Assembly (NCBI RefSeq): GCF_028198145.1
Contig: NZ_CP116338.1
Location: 496,001-560,000 of the forward strand
Length of the DNA stretch: 64,000 nucleotides
From: Microbacterium sp. nov. GSS16
GTDB taxonomy: Bacteria > Actinomycetota > Actinomycetes > Actinomycetales > Microbacteriaceae
Direction of reading: 5' to 3'
Positions 42,967 through 51,652 of this stretch are shown in pieces (positions within the stretch are counted from its first letter, which is position 1; each line of letters starts with the position of its first letter). A program made the position numbers and the translations under genes. Below the pieces are notes generated by a model. The model saw only the letters and a list, made by a program, of their open reading frames with translations, had not been told where the DNA came from and ran no database searches.

Positions 42967-45033
42967 TCAGCGCTTCTTCTGCTTGAGGGCCTTCTCCGAC
43001 ACCGGCGCCTCGCCGGATGCCTCGAGAGCCGCGTAATACGCGCGCGCCTCGTCCTGACGCTGCTGCTCGACGCCGCTCGCGATGGGCGCGCGCACGTGCT
43101 CGGGCTCGTAGCCGAAGGCCTGCACCAGCTCGAGCGCGTGCGGACGAAGCCGCGCGCAGAGGCGGTCGATGTAGCTCGAGACGGCGCCGGCGCGCTGCAT
43201 CGACAGGCGCCCGTTGATCAGGTGCCAGGCCAGGTGCTTCTCGATCAGGGACAGTCCGAACAGGTCGCGCAGCCAGGTGAGCACCTGCCGCGTGTCGGCG
43301 TCGTCGATCTTTCGGATGGCGTCGGTGAAGGCCTCCCACTGCAGCAGTTCGCCGTGCGCGCGGGCCGCTTCGATCAGCTCGGCCTGGTTCTCGTTGAACA
43401 GCTTCTCGCCGAGTACCTTGTCCTTGCCCGCGGCGCGGAGGCGGCCGGCGATGTCGGCGACCATCTGCTGCACGCGCTCGGTGAGCAGCTCGTGCTGCTG
43501 CTCTTCACGCAGGCCGAGCTCGACCGAGCGGGCGACCTGGCCGAGGTCGGCGACGGACTGGCCGAGGGCGCGGAGACCGGCGCCGTGGAACACCTTGCCG
43601 GCCGTCTGCCCGACGGCGTACTTCGCGAGCGTCCTGGCATCCGCACCCTTGAACTGGCGGGCGAAGTCCTGCAGCAGGCGCTTGCCGACCAGCTGCAGCA
43701 GGATGTTGTTGTCGCCCTCGAAAGTGACGTAGATGTCGAGGTCGGCGCGCAGGCCGACAAGACGATTCTCGAACATGAAGCCGGCGCCGCCACAGGCCTC
43801 GCGTGCCTCCTGCAGGGTGTCGAGCGCGTGCCAGGTCGACAGCGGCTTGAGTGCGGCGGCCAGGGTCTCGAGGTCTTCGCGGTCTTCGGGGGTGTCGGTG
43901 CGGCCCGAGAAGACGCCGTCGAACTTCTGCAGGAACTCGTCGTGCGCGAAGATGTGCGCGTACGTCGACGCGAGGCGCGGCAGCAGCCGGCGCTGGTGCT
44001 TGCCGTAGTCGAGCAGCACGGTCTCCTCGCCGTTCGCACCGTCGAACTGGCGGCGCTGCGTGGCGTAGGTGATCGCGATGTGCAGGCCGAGGGCGGATGC
44101 CCACGATGCCGCGCCGTCGAGCGAGACGCGGCCCTGCACGAGGGTGCCGAGCATGGTGAAGAAGCGGCGGCCGGGGCTCTCGATCTCGCTCGAGTAGGTG
44201 CCGTCGGCGGCGACGTCACCGTAGCGGTTGAGCAGGTTGGTGCGCGGGATGCGCACGTGGTCGAAGCTGAGGCGGCCGTTGTCGATGCCGTTCAGCCCGC
44301 CCTTGAGTCCGTCGTCCTCGCGGCCGATGCCGGGCAGGTCGTTGCCGTCTTCGCCGCGGAGTGGGACGTAGAAGCAGTGCACGCCGTGGTTGACGCCGTT
44401 GGTGATCAGCTGCGCGAACACCGTCGCAGCGATGCCGTGCAGGGCGGCGTTGCCGAGGTACTCCTTCGTCGCCGCGCGGAACGGCGTGTTGATCACGAAC
44501 TCCTCGGTCTCGGGGTCGTACGTCGCGGTGGTGCCGACGGCGGCGACGTCGGACCCGTGGCCGATCTCGGTCATCGCGAAAGCGCCGGGGATCGACAGGT
44601 CCATCACGCCGGGCAGCCACTTCTCGTGGTGCTGCTCGGTGCCCAGCTGCAGGATGGCCGATCCGAACAGGCCCCACTGCACACCCGACTTGATCTGCAG
44701 GCTCGGATCGGCCGCGACGAGCTCTTCGAATCCGGCGATGTTGGCGCCGTTGTTCTCCTCGCCGCCGAAGCGCTTCGGGAAGGCGCGGTGCACGGCACGG
44801 TTCTCGACGAGCAGGTGCAGCTGCGAGAGCACGCGCTCGCGGTGCTCGTCTTTCGCGAGGCTGTCGTCGCGCCAGAAGGCCGGGTCCTTGATCATCTCGC
44901 GGGCCTCGCGACGGGTGTCGGCCCAGGTGCCGAGGAGAAGCTCGTTCACTCGTTCGACATCGATCGAGTGGGTGCGCTGCGCCGCGGAGGATGTGGCGGC
45001 AGCGGTGGTGGGACGGATGGCGGCGTCGACCAT
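42967..45033 (-). CDS. Acyl-CoA oxidase/dehydrogenase family protein (ACOX-like)
   Basis: A 688-aa flavoprotein of the peroxisomal acyl-CoA oxidase type: it is much longer than acyl-CoA dehydrogenases and has an N-terminal helical domain, FAMTEIGHGSDV and FVINTPFRAATKEY in the middle domain, and a long C-terminal second helical domain after YEGDNNILLQLVGK-like sequence (reads FEGDNNILLQ). It would oxidise acyl-CoA to enoyl-CoA, possibly with O2. The ATG at 45033 with AGGAA upstream is chosen; a longer reading begins with unrelated sequence. It ends LKQKKR. No other beta-oxidation genes are adjacent. Confidence 0.9.
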   Translation of the reverse strand: MVDAAIRPTTAAATSSAAQRTHSIDVERVNELLLGTWADTRREAREMIKDPAFWRDDSLAKDEHRERVLSQLHLLVENRAVHRAFPKRFGGEENNGANIAGFEELVAADPSLQIKSGVQWGLFGSAILQLGTEQHHEKWLPGVMDLSIPGAFAMTEIGHGSDVAAVGTTATYDPETEEFVINTPFRAATKEYLGNAALHGIAATVFAQLITNGVNHGVHCFYVPLRGEDGNDLPGIGREDDGLKGGLNGIDNGRLSFDHVRIPRTNLLNRYGDVAADGTYSSEIESPGRRFFTMLGTLVQGRVSLDGAASWASALGLHIAITYATQRRQFDGANGEETVLLDYGKHQRRLLPRLASTYAHIFAHDEFLQKFDGVFSGRTDTPEDREDLETLAAALKPLSTWHALDTLQEAREACGGAGFMFENRLVGLRADLDIYVTFEGDNNILLQLVGKRLLQDFARQFKGADARTLAKYAVGQTAGKVFHGAGLRALGQSVADLGQVARSVELGLREEQQHELLTERVQQMVADIAGRLRAAGKDKVLGEKLFNENQAELIEAARAHGELLQWEAFTDAIRKIDDADTRQVLTWLRDLFGLSLIEKHLAWHLINGRLSMQRAGAVSSYIDRLCARLRPHALELVQAFGYEPEHVRAPIASGVEQQRQDEARAYYAALEASGEAPVSEKALKQKKR

Positions 45034-45081
45034 GGCGGTTCCTCTCAGAAAGGAGCAGGTATCCCTCAACCGTAGGAGTCC

Positions 45082-45152
45082 GACAACGGGAGGCGAAGCC
45101 GACTGTGCCCAATGCACAAGAGCATCCGGCGTCGGCCGCGCCTCCCGTTGTC
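45082..45152 (-). terminator. Long inverted repeat after metQ
   Basis: Positions 45082-45103 pair with 45131-45152 over 20 of 22 bases (core GACAACGGGAGGCG with its complement), around a 27-base loop. It lies between the metQ stop and the acyl-CoA oxidase start and most likely ends the met operon; it could also attenuate the oxidase gene. Confidence 0.55.
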
Positions 45153-45184
45153 ACCTCGCGACAGTCAGCGACCGTCGCGCCAGG

Positions 45185-46003
45185 TCACCAGGCGGTCTTG
45201 ATGGTGCCGTTGCCCTCGATGACCTCGCGCACCTCGTCGCTCGTGAACGCCTTCGCGAGGGCCTTGGTCGCCTCAGAGTCCACGTCGTTCTTCTGCACGA
45301 CGAGGTTCAGTGCGAACCGGTCGTCGAGCTCGGTGATCAAGCCGTCTTCGTCGGGCGTGAGGCCGAGAGCCTTGATGTGCGACGGCCACTGGAAGACGAG
45401 GTCGGCCTCTTCGTACGCGGCGTTCAGCGACGAGATGGGCACCTGCACGAACTCGAGGTTCTTCGGGTTCTCGACGATGTCCTTCACGGTGGCCTCGTAC
45501 GGGTCGACCTCGGGGTCGAGCGTGATGACGTCGTTCGCGGCGAGCAGCTTGAGCGCGCGCCCGGTGTTGGACGGGTCATCGGGAATGGCGACCTTGCCGC
45601 CGTCGGGGAGGTCGGCGATGTCGTCGAGCGTCTTGGAGTAGAACGCGATGACGAAGTTGTACACCGGCTGCACGCCGACGAGCTCTGCGTCGTTGCCCTC
45701 GTTGAACGTCTCCATGTAGGGGACGTGCTGCGAGAAGTTCGCGTACACGTCGCCGCTGTCGAGGATGGTGTTGGCCGTGATGTAGTCGGCGACCTCGACG
45801 AGCTGCACCTCATAGCCGTCGCCGATCGCCTCGCCGGCGGCCTTCACGACGTCGGTCATGGGCGCCTGCACAGCGGCCACCTTCAGCACGGTGGGCTCGC
45901 CGGCACCGGCATCCGGCTTCTCTTGCTCTGCGGGCGCGCAGGCGGTGACGGCAAGCGCGAGGCCGAGACCGGCTGCGGCGAGGGCGAGGCGTGACTTCTT
46001 CAT
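45185..46003 (-). CDS. metQ: Methionine ABC transporter substrate-binding lipoprotein
   Basis: A 272-aa NlpA/MetQ-family lipoprotein: a signal peptide of about 21 residues with lipobox AVTAC (Cys 22), then the MetQ fold with FSQHVPYMETFN and IPDDPSNTGRAL. It binds methionine outside the membrane and delivers it to MetNI. GGAAG precedes the ATG. The gene follows metI by 58 bases in the order metN-metI-metQ. Confidence 0.93.
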   Translation of the reverse strand: MKKSRLALAAAGLGLALAVTACAPAEQEKPDAGAGEPTVLKVAAVQAPMTDVVKAAGEAIGDGYEVQLVEVADYITANTILDSGDVYANFSQHVPYMETFNEGNDAELVGVQPVYNFVIAFYSKTLDDIADLPDGGKVAIPDDPSNTGRALKLLAANDVITLDPEVDPYEATVKDIVENPKNLEFVQVPISSLNAAYEEADLVFQWPSHIKALGLTPDEDGLITELDDRFALNLVVQKNDVDSEATKALAKAFTSDEVREVIEGNGTIKTAW

Positions 46004-46061
46004 GGGTGTCTTCCGTTTCGATGGGGTTTCCGGGTGCGGTGAGGCTTCCGGGTGCGAGGGG

Positions 46062-46733
46062 TCAGCGGTGGTCGAGGCGCACCGAGGTGCGGTGCCCGAC
46101 GGCCTGAATGGCGAGCACGCAGACGATGATGATGACGATCGTGAGGTACATGAGGTTGTCGTTGTAGACCTGGTAGCCGTAGCGCATCGCGAAGTCGCCG
46201 ATGCCGCCGCCGCCCACCACGCCGAGCACGGTCGAGTACGAGAGCAGGCTGATCGCGGCCGAGGTCAGGGCGTAGACGAGGCCCGAGCGGGCCTCGGGCA
46301 GCAGCATCCGGAACACCGCCTGCGGCACCGTCGCGCCCGACGCGACGGCGACCTTCGAGATGCCGGCGGGGATCTCGCGCAGGATCTGCTCGGTGAGGCG
46401 GGCGTAGATCGCCACGGCGACGAAGCAGAGCGGCAGGGTCGCAGCCTGGGTGCCGAAGCTCGTGCCGATGACCGCGCGCGTGAACGGGATGAGGAAGACG
46501 ACGAGCAGCAGGAAGGGGAACGAGCGGACGATGTTGATGTACAGGTTCGAGATGGTGTTGACGGCACGGTGCTCGGCGATGCCGCCGCGCTCGGTCAGGT
46601 ACACGACGGTGCCGAGCGGCAGGCCGATCAGCACGGCGGCGAGCAGCGAGACGAGCATCATGTACCCGGTCTCGGCCATCGACTCGGCGAGGTCGGCGCC
46701 GTATTCGGAGAGCAGGTCGATCAGCCAGGTCAT
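46062..46733 (-). CDS. metI: Methionine ABC transporter permease
   Basis: A 223-aa permease with five to six membrane helices and the family features SNLYINIVRSFPF and the EAA-type loop (PAGISKVAVASGAT). The ATG at 46733 overlaps the metN stop (ATGA), so the two are coupled. It forms the channel for methionine uptake together with MetN. Confidence 0.93.
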   Translation of the reverse strand: MTWLIDLLSEYGADLAESMAETGYMMLVSLLAAVLIGLPLGTVVYLTERGGIAEHRAVNTISNLYINIVRSFPFLLLVVFLIPFTRAVIGTSFGTQAATLPLCFVAVAIYARLTEQILREIPAGISKVAVASGATVPQAVFRMLLPEARSGLVYALTSAAISLLSYSTVLGVVGGGGIGDFAMRYGYQVYNDNLMYLTIVIIIVCVLAIQAVGHRTSVRLDHR

Positions 46734-47506
46734 GCCGTCAGCTCCCGCTTGACCTGCTCGTAGTAGCTCGGCAGCGAGCGGGGACCAGCGGCGGCGATCT
46801 CGAAGACCTCGCGCAGGCGCCCCTTCTCGAGCAGCGCGGCGCGGTCGCAGATCGCCTTCACCACGTCGAGGTCGTGGGTGATGACGATGACGGTGGTGCC
46901 GAGCTCGTCGCGGGCGTCGGCGAGCACGCGCAGCACGTCGGCGGTGGTCGACGCGTCGAGGGATGAGGTGGGCTCGTCGCAGAGCAGCAGTGGCGGCCTG
47001 GAGACCAGGGCCCGGGCGAGGCCGACTCGCTGCCGCTCGCCACCGGAGAGCTGGGCGGGGAAGTGTTCGTCGCGGTGCGAAAGGCCGACGAAAGAGAGGA
47101 TCTCGTCGACAGCGGCCCGCTGTCGAGCCGCCGACAGGCGCTTCGCGCCGCGGCCCGGGAGACGGAGCGGAAGCCGCACGTTGTCGCGCACCGTGCTGTT
47201 GCTGAGCAGGTGGACGCCCTGGAAGACCACGCCGATGTCGCGTCGCAGAGCGCGCAGGGCGGCGGGGTCGAGTTCGGCGACGCGGTCTCCGCCGACGAGC
47301 ACGTCACCCTCGGTCGGACGCGTGAGGCCGTTGATCAGCTCGAGCAGGGTCGACTTGCCGGCCCCGCTCTCGCCGATGATGCCGAAGATCTCACCGCGGC
47401 GGATGCTGAGGGTCACGTCGTCGAGCGCCGGACGCTCGTCGGCGCCGGGGCGGAACCGTTTGGTCACGCGGCGGAACTCCACGATCGCAGGCAGGTCGGT
47501 GGCCAT
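46730..47506 (-). CDS. metN: Methionine ABC transporter ATPase, short form
   Basis: A 258-aa ABC ATPase: Walker A GESGAGKST, signature LSGGERQRV, Walker B LLLCDEPTS and switch His in VITHDLDV. It ends shortly after the ATPase fold (YYEQVKRELTA) and therefore lacks the C-terminal NIL domain (about 90 residues) that gives methionine feedback inhibition in typical MetN. Substrate assignment rests on the MetQ partner. The 5' region shares its promoter space with the divergent OsmC gene. Confidence 0.92.
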   Translation of the reverse strand: MATDLPAIVEFRRVTKRFRPGADERPALDDVTLSIRRGEIFGIIGESGAGKSTLLELINGLTRPTEGDVLVGGDRVAELDPAALRALRRDIGVVFQGVHLLSNSTVRDNVRLPLRLPGRGAKRLSAARQRAAVDEILSFVGLSHRDEHFPAQLSGGERQRVGLARALVSRPPLLLCDEPTSSLDASTTADVLRVLADARDELGTTVIVITHDLDVVKAICDRAALLEKGRLREVFEIAAAGPRSLPSYYEQVKRELTA

Positions 47507-47533
47507 CGTGTCTTTCGTGTGGTGTGGGTGAGC

Positions 47534-47587
47534 CTTGCCGCGGCAAGCGGCCGAGCGGCCTTTTCTGTACGTGATCCAAATTATAGT
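47534..47587. promoter_or_regulatory. Overlapping divergent promoters of metN and the OsmC gene, with palindrome
   Basis: On the minus strand TATAAT (47585-47580) is a perfect -10 for metN with a leader of about 67 bases. On the plus strand TATAGT (47582-47587) lies exactly six bases before the OsmC ATG. The two hexamers overlap, so both promoters cannot be occupied together. A perfect 14-bp palindrome CTTGCCGCGGCAAG (47534-47547) and a GGCCG/CGGCC hairpin lie in the metN leader and may bind a methionine or redox regulator. Confidence 0.55.
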
Positions 47588-47593
47588 TGCGGT

Positions 47594-48007
47594 ATGACCC
47601 TCAGGTACCGGACGGAAGCGATCAACGGCGACGGCGGCACGGGCACGGCTCGCGTGACGGATGGCATGGAGGTGTCGGTGGCCTCACCCCTGAGTCAGAA
47701 TCGCGACCCGGATGCCTCGAACCCCGAGCAGCTTCTGGCGCTGGCGTGGTCGACGTGCCTGAACGCGACGGCTCAGGCGCTGGTGAAGCGCGAGCGTCGC
47801 ACGGCGGTGCGCATCGAGGTCGAGCTGCACGATGCCTCCGAGGGTCCGGGGTACGAGTTCCACGTCGACACGTACCTGTCTGCGGAGGGGCTGACCCTGG
47901 AGGAGACGGCCGATCTGCTGGCCAGCGCGCATGCGCGCTGCCCGGTGTCGAAGCTGCTGCAGGGCGCGACGACGGTGCAGGTGCACGCGGAGGAGTACGC
48001 CGGCTGA
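47594..48007 (+). CDS. OsmC/Ohr-family peroxide-detoxifying protein
   Basis: A 137-aa protein of the Ohr/OsmC fold with the two redox Cys in STCLNATAQ and HARCPVSKLLQ and an N-terminal beta sheet. It would reduce organic hydroperoxides through a Cys pair. Length fits the Ohr subgroup. No ribosome site precedes the ATG; the TATAGT six bases upstream implies a leaderless message. Divergent from metN. Confidence 0.92.
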   Translation: MTLRYRTEAINGDGGTGTARVTDGMEVSVASPLSQNRDPDASNPEQLLALAWSTCLNATAQALVKRERRTAVRIEVELHDASEGPGYEFHVDTYLSAEGLTLEETADLLASAHARCPVSKLLQGATTVQVHAEEYAG

Positions 48008-48244
48008 GCGCGCGGTCTCACACTGCGAGGGATCGGAACTGATTCTGCGGGGTGGGTCGACTTCCGCTTGCGCGGCCGCGCGCTCCGACAAGTCGCGCAG
48101 GTTGAGGAGCACCGTCCGCGATGCGGGTCACATCACGCGACAGCGGGTCGAGAAGGTGGCGGCGGCGGGTCGATGCCCGCCCAGGCGGCGGCGAGTGCGG
48201 CGCGGGGTCGTAGCGGGATGGCGCGTTGCCTTCCGGGTGGATGC

Positions 48245-48277
48245 AGGACCCCGCGAATTGCATTCGCGAGAGGTCCT
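48245..48277 (+). terminator. Hairpin in the OsmC-recQ spacer
   Basis: AGGACC (48245-48250) pairs with GGTCCT (48272-48277), and CGCGAAT (48252-48258) with ATTCGCG (48262-48268), around a TGC loop, with a small internal loop. It lies 238 bases after the OsmC stop and may act as a terminator, though no T-run follows. Confidence 0.45.
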
Positions 48278-48324
48278 ACTTTCTGCGTCGGGCAGCGCGG
48301 CGCGCCGGAACGCCGGTGGCGCCG

Positions 48325-48404
48325 GAGCGCCAGCAGCGCCAAGGGGCGGAGCGCCGGAGCGCCGGCAGCGCGAACGAGCGGAGCGCCGACAGCGCCAGGG
48401 GGCG
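48325..48404 (+). repeat. 24-bp tandem repeat, 3' side of recQ
   Basis: Three 24-bp units (48325-48348, 48357-48380 and 48381-48404) of consensus GAGCGCCRRCAGCGCSAAVG plus RGCG, with one 8-bp partial unit between the first two. Noncoding by all visible signs. Confidence 0.7.
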
Positions 48405-48431
48405 GGGCGCCGGAGCGCGGGGGCGTCAACG

Positions 48432-50453
48432 TCAGTGCGCCGCGATCACCTCGAGCACGGCGGAGCCGTAGGCATCCCGCTTCTTCTCGCCGATGCCGCT
48501 GATGCCACCCAGGCCAGCCACCGTCGTCGGGCGATGCTCGGCGAGTGCGCGCAGCGTCGCGTCGCCGAACACGATGTACGCCGGCACGCCCTGCTCGCGA
48601 GCGGTGGCGGCGCGCCATGCGCGCAGCGCCTCGAAGAGGCCGAGGTCTCCGGCATCCAGGGCGGCGGATGCCGGCGCCTTGCGCGCTCGCGACGAACCAC
48701 CCTCGCGCCCCATGATGTCTCTGCGCAGCGGCACGGCCGTCTCGCCGCGCAGCACCCCGGCCGCCGCCTCTCCCGGCGCGAGCGTGCCGTACTCGCCCTG
48801 CGCGACGAGGATGCCCCTCGCCAGCAGCTGCCGCACAACGCTGCGCCAATCCTGGTCGGACAGGTCTGCACCGATGCCGTACGTGGCGATCTGCTCGTGG
48901 CGCATCTTGCGGATGCGCTCGTTCGAGGCTCCCCGCAGGATGTCGATCAGGTGCCCGGCACCGAATGCCTGGTTGCGCTCGCGCTTCAGGCGCACGATCG
49001 TCGAGAGCAGCTTCTGGGCGGGGATCAGCCCGTCGAAGGTGTCGGGCTGATCGAGGCAGGTGTCGCAGTTGCCGCACGCGGCGCTGTCCTGCCCGAAGTA
49101 GCGCAGCAGGTTCTGCCTCCGGCAGGCGACGGTCTCGCACAGAGCGAGCATCGCGTCGAGGTGCTGCCCCATCCGCATCTTGAACGTGCGATCGCCGGGG
49201 CTCTGGTCGATCAGCCGGCGCTGCTGCACGACGTCTCCCAGTCCGTACGCCATCCAGGCGACCGACGGCTCGCCGTCACGTCCGGCACGACCGGTCTCCT
49301 GGTAGTAGCCCTCGACCGACTTCGGCAGGTCGATGTGCGCGACGAAGCGCACGTCGGGCTTGTCGATACCCATGCCGAAGGCGATCGTCGCGACCATCAC
49401 CACGCCGTCCTCGCGCAGGAAGCGGGCCTGGTTCGCCGCACGCACCTCGGCGGGAAGGCCGGCGTGATACGGCAGCGCCTCGAAGCCCTTGGCTGCCAGA
49501 TGCTCGGCGGTCTGCTCGACCGACTTGCGACTGAGGGCGTAGACGATTCCTGCGGCTCCCTCGGGCTGAGACCTGATGAACTCGACGAGCTGCCGGCGCA
49601 CCTCGACCTTGGGCACGATGCGGTACTGGATGTTCGGGCGGTCGAAGCTCGCCACGAAGTGCTCGGCGCGTCCCAGGCCCAGGCGCTCGGTGAGCTCCTG
49701 GTGCGTTGCGCGCGTCGCCGTTGCGGTGAGCGCCATGCGCGGCACTCCCGGGAACCGCTCGGCGAGGTCGCCGAGGGCGAGGTAGTCGGGTCGGAAGTCG
49801 TGACCCCACTGCGACACGCAGTGCGCCTCGTCGATGGCGATCACGCTGAGCGTGCCGCGCTGCAGCAGCTGCGTGGTCTGCGGCGACGACAGCCGTTCAG
49901 GGGCGACGTAGATCAGATCGAGCTCGCCGGCGACATACGCGCGCTCGACCTCGCGACGCTCATCGGGCGCCTGCGTCGAATTCAGATAGGCGGCACGCAC
50001 ACCATTGGCGCGCAGCGCGTCGACCTGATCGTGCATGAGGGCGATGAGCGGGCTGATCACGAGTCCAGTACCCTCGCGCACGAGTGCGGGCACCTGATAG
50101 GTGATCGACTTGCCGCCGCCGGTGGGCATGAGCACGACGGCGTCTCCCCCGCCGATGACGTGTTCGACGATCGCCGCCTGATCGCCGCGGAATGCGTCGT
50201 ACCCGAAGACCGCGCGCAGCGCCTCGATCGGCGTCGGGAACCTCGACGGCGTGATGCCGGATGCCTGGGCGCGGCCGACCGTCGCAGCCGGCGTCATCGG
50301 CCCGGAGCCCCAGTCGAGCGGCGGCTCCCAGCCGTCTTCCGGCGGCACCCAGTCGAGGTCTTCGGGCGGGAGGCCGTCGTAGGGATCGTCGGGGTACGGC
50401 ACGTCCTCGTACGGCCCCTCGACAGGCTCGGGAACCCGGTTCGGTGGACGCAT
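48432..50453 (-). CDS. recQ: ATP-dependent DNA helicase RecQ
   Basis: A 673-aa RecQ helicase: Walker [14 protein letters not shown] box, LTATAT, arginine finger GRAGRDG, zinc site (CRRQN...CGNCDTC) and a C-terminal HRDC domain (about 600-673). It unwinds DNA 3' to 5' in repair and restart. Helicase homology begins near residue 60; the first 50 residues are acidic and Pro-rich. The start at 50453 is uncertain: its first codons (RVPEPVEGP) are encoded by a widespread REP-like repeat, and a GTG further in could be the true start. The frame stays open to 51,248, but that part is repeat translation. Confidence 0.92.
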   Translation of the reverse strand: MRPPNRVPEPVEGPYEDVPYPDDPYDGLPPEDLDWVPPEDGWEPPLDWGSGPMTPAATVGRAQASGITPSRFPTPIEALRAVFGYDAFRGDQAAIVEHVIGGGDAVVLMPTGGGKSITYQVPALVREGTGLVISPLIALMHDQVDALRANGVRAAYLNSTQAPDERREVERAYVAGELDLIYVAPERLSSPQTTQLLQRGTLSVIAIDEAHCVSQWGHDFRPDYLALGDLAERFPGVPRMALTATATRATHQELTERLGLGRAEHFVASFDRPNIQYRIVPKVEVRRQLVEFIRSQPEGAAGIVYALSRKSVEQTAEHLAAKGFEALPYHAGLPAEVRAANQARFLREDGVVMVATIAFGMGIDKPDVRFVAHIDLPKSVEGYYQETGRAGRDGEPSVAWMAYGLGDVVQQRRLIDQSPGDRTFKMRMGQHLDAMLALCETVACRRQNLLRYFGQDSAACGNCDTCLDQPDTFDGLIPAQKLLSTIVRLKRERNQAFGAGHLIDILRGASNERIRKMRHEQIATYGIGADLSDQDWRSVVRQLLARGILVAQGEYGTLAPGEAAAGVLRGETAVPLRRDIMGREGGSSRARKAPASAALDAGDLGLFEALRAWRAATAREQGVPAYIVFGDATLRALAEHRPTTVAGLGGISGIGEKKRDAYGSAVLEVIAAH
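50413..50437 (-). repeat. REP-like extragenic repeat overlapping the recQ start
   Basis: On the plus strand the block includes CCTCGACAGGCTCGGGAACC, which resembles the family TTCGACAGGCTCAGGGACC that is common between genes of high-GC actinobacteria. Read on the minus strand it yields the peptide PEPVEG, a frequent sign of such a repeat read as protein. Confidence 0.5.
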
Positions 50454-50648
50454 CCCTCCAGCGTAACCACCGGTGCCGACATCGTCGCCGGCTGTCCACA
50501 GCCGCCCGCCCCGGGAGTTACGGCTGCACCTGCGGCCTGGACCCCCGGGCCTGCACCTGCGGCCTGGACCGCCGGGCCTGTGCCTCCGGGCATGCACGGG
50601 GCATGGGGTGGGCCTGCCCCTGGGCGTGGACCTCTGGCCGTTACGCTT

Positions 50649-50717
50649 CGGGGGCCGACACGCCAGATGTCGGACGTTTTGGCGGGAAACGTCCGACATC
50701 TGGCGTGTCGGCCCCCG
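50649..50717. repeat. 31-bp perfect inverted repeat (hairpin)
   Basis: Positions 50649-50679 are the exact complement of 50687-50717 in reverse, with a 7-base loop TGGCGGG. The stem begins CGGGGGCCGACACG. The neighbouring genes are divergent here, so it is not needed as a terminator; it may be a repeat element or a structured site. Confidence 0.9.
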
Positions 50718-50776
50718 GACTGTACCGTCCGGCACGAGGCGGACTGCGCCCGAGCACGGGCGGGGCGCTGCACCGC

Positions 50777-50872
50777 GCCACGGGCCGGGTGCCGGACCGG
50801 GCCACGGGCCGGGTGCCGGACCGGGCCACGGGCCGGGTACCAGGCCGGGCCACGGGCCGGGTGCCGGATTGC
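50777..50872. repeat. 24-bp tandem repeat, 5' side of recQ
   Basis: Four 24-bp units starting GCCACGGGCCGGGTGCCGGA; the first two are identical (50777-50800 and 50801-50824), the third and fourth carry a few changes, and a partial unit follows. Multiples of three keep the shadow frames open, so long ORFs here mean little. Confidence 0.85.
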
Positions 50873-51020
50873 GCCACGGACCGGCCACGAGCAGGATGCC
50901 GGGCTGCATGTCGACCCCAGTGCCGTGCTGCATGTCGAGCCCAGACCCGGCCCCGCACGTCGACCTTGGAGCCCGCCTGTTTGTCCGGCCCGTAGCCCGG
51001 CCGCCGTGGGCGGCGCCCGA

Positions 51021-51026
51021 TAGCCT
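51021..51026 (+). promoter_or_regulatory. -10 element for leaderless ECF S-component mRNA
   Basis: TAGCCT followed by six bases and then the GTG start at 51033. A GGGAGG directly abuts the GTG and is too close to serve as a normal ribosome site. Confidence 0.4.
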
Positions 51027-51032
51027 GGGAGG

Positions 51033-51575
51033 GTGGCATTCCGACCGGCGCTGAGCACGCGCACTCTCCTCGTCTGCGCTGCGATCGGCGTGGCCACGGG
51101 CATCCTCGGTGGTGTGGCCGGACTCGTCACCCTCGGCGTCATCGCTCTCGCGCCCTACGTGTACGGACTCGTGCTCGGTGTGCATGTGCTGCCGGGCATC
51201 ATCGCGCAGGAGGTGCTGCGCAAGCCCATGGTCGCGCTGATCACGCACGTGATCGCGGCACTCATCTCGAGCGCCTTCACCCCGATGTGGGCGATGCGCT
51301 ACATCGGCACGGCGCTGCTCTTCGGCGCGATCCAGGAGGGCGTGGCCGCCCTCACCCGCTACCGCGCCTGGGGTCGCTGGCGCTTCTTCGTGTCGGCGGC
51401 GATCATCGGCGTGCTGGTGGCGATCGTAGTCGGATTCATCGTCGATCTCGCGCAGTTCGCACCGTGGGTGCAGCTGAGCTATCTGATCGTCTCGGTGCTC
51501 GGACCGGTGGTGTGGACGGCGATCGGCATCGCCATCGGCAATGCGCTGCGCCGAGCCGGCATCGCCCCGCGCTGA
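51033..51575 (+). CDS. ECF transporter S component (YkoE-like)
   Basis: A 180-aa membrane protein with five to six helices and no soluble domain, of the size and pattern of YkoE-type substrate-binding S components. The next gene encodes the matching ATPases and T component, which supports the assignment. YkoEDC systems import a thiamine precursor in other bacteria, but no thiamine riboswitch is visible here, so the substrate is left open. GTG start. Confidence 0.82.
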   Translation: MAFRPALSTRTLLVCAAIGVATGILGGVAGLVTLGVIALAPYVYGLVLGVHVLPGIIAQEVLRKPMVALITHVIAALISSAFTPMWAMRYIGTALLFGAIQEGVAALTRYRAWGRWRFFVSAAIIGVLVAIVVGFIVDLAQFAPWVQLSYLIVSVLGPVVWTAIGIAIGNALRRAGIAPR

Positions 51576-51652
51576 ACGACGCCGCGCACCGCGCCATGAC
51601 GGTCGGGTCGGGCTAAATTAGGGTGAACCGCCCGCTTACAGAGGACCCGACC

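Larger units (their letters stand above)
48008..48431. other. Gene-free spacer between OsmC and recQ
   Basis: 424 bases without a convincing gene; open frames here have no start context or domain. It contains a hairpin at 48245-48277 and GC-rich 24-bp repeats at 48325-48404, described separately. Both neighbouring genes end here (convergent). Confidence 0.7.
50454..51032. other. Repeat-rich spacer between recQ and the ECF transporter
   Basis: 579 bases without a supported gene. In order it holds two 27-bp direct repeats (50524-50577), a very long hairpin (50649-50717), four 24-bp tandem repeats (50777-50872), a further pair of 24-bp-spaced CTGCATGTCGA units near 50903-50950, and the leaderless promoter of the next gene at its end. 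Confidence 0.75.

Noticed and set aside
47507..47580. SAM riboswitch upstream of metN
   Set aside because: The leader is only about 67 bases and shows two simple hairpins without a recognisable SAM-I, II or IV core.
50777..50872. CRISPR array
   Set aside because: Units are contiguous 24-bp tandem repeats without unique spacers, and no cas genes are nearby.
50454..51248. Extension of RecQ to a 938-aa protein
   Set aside because: The extra residues are translations of a long hairpin and 24-bp repeats ([12 protein letters not shown] units), with no homology; the open frame follows from repeat length and high GC.
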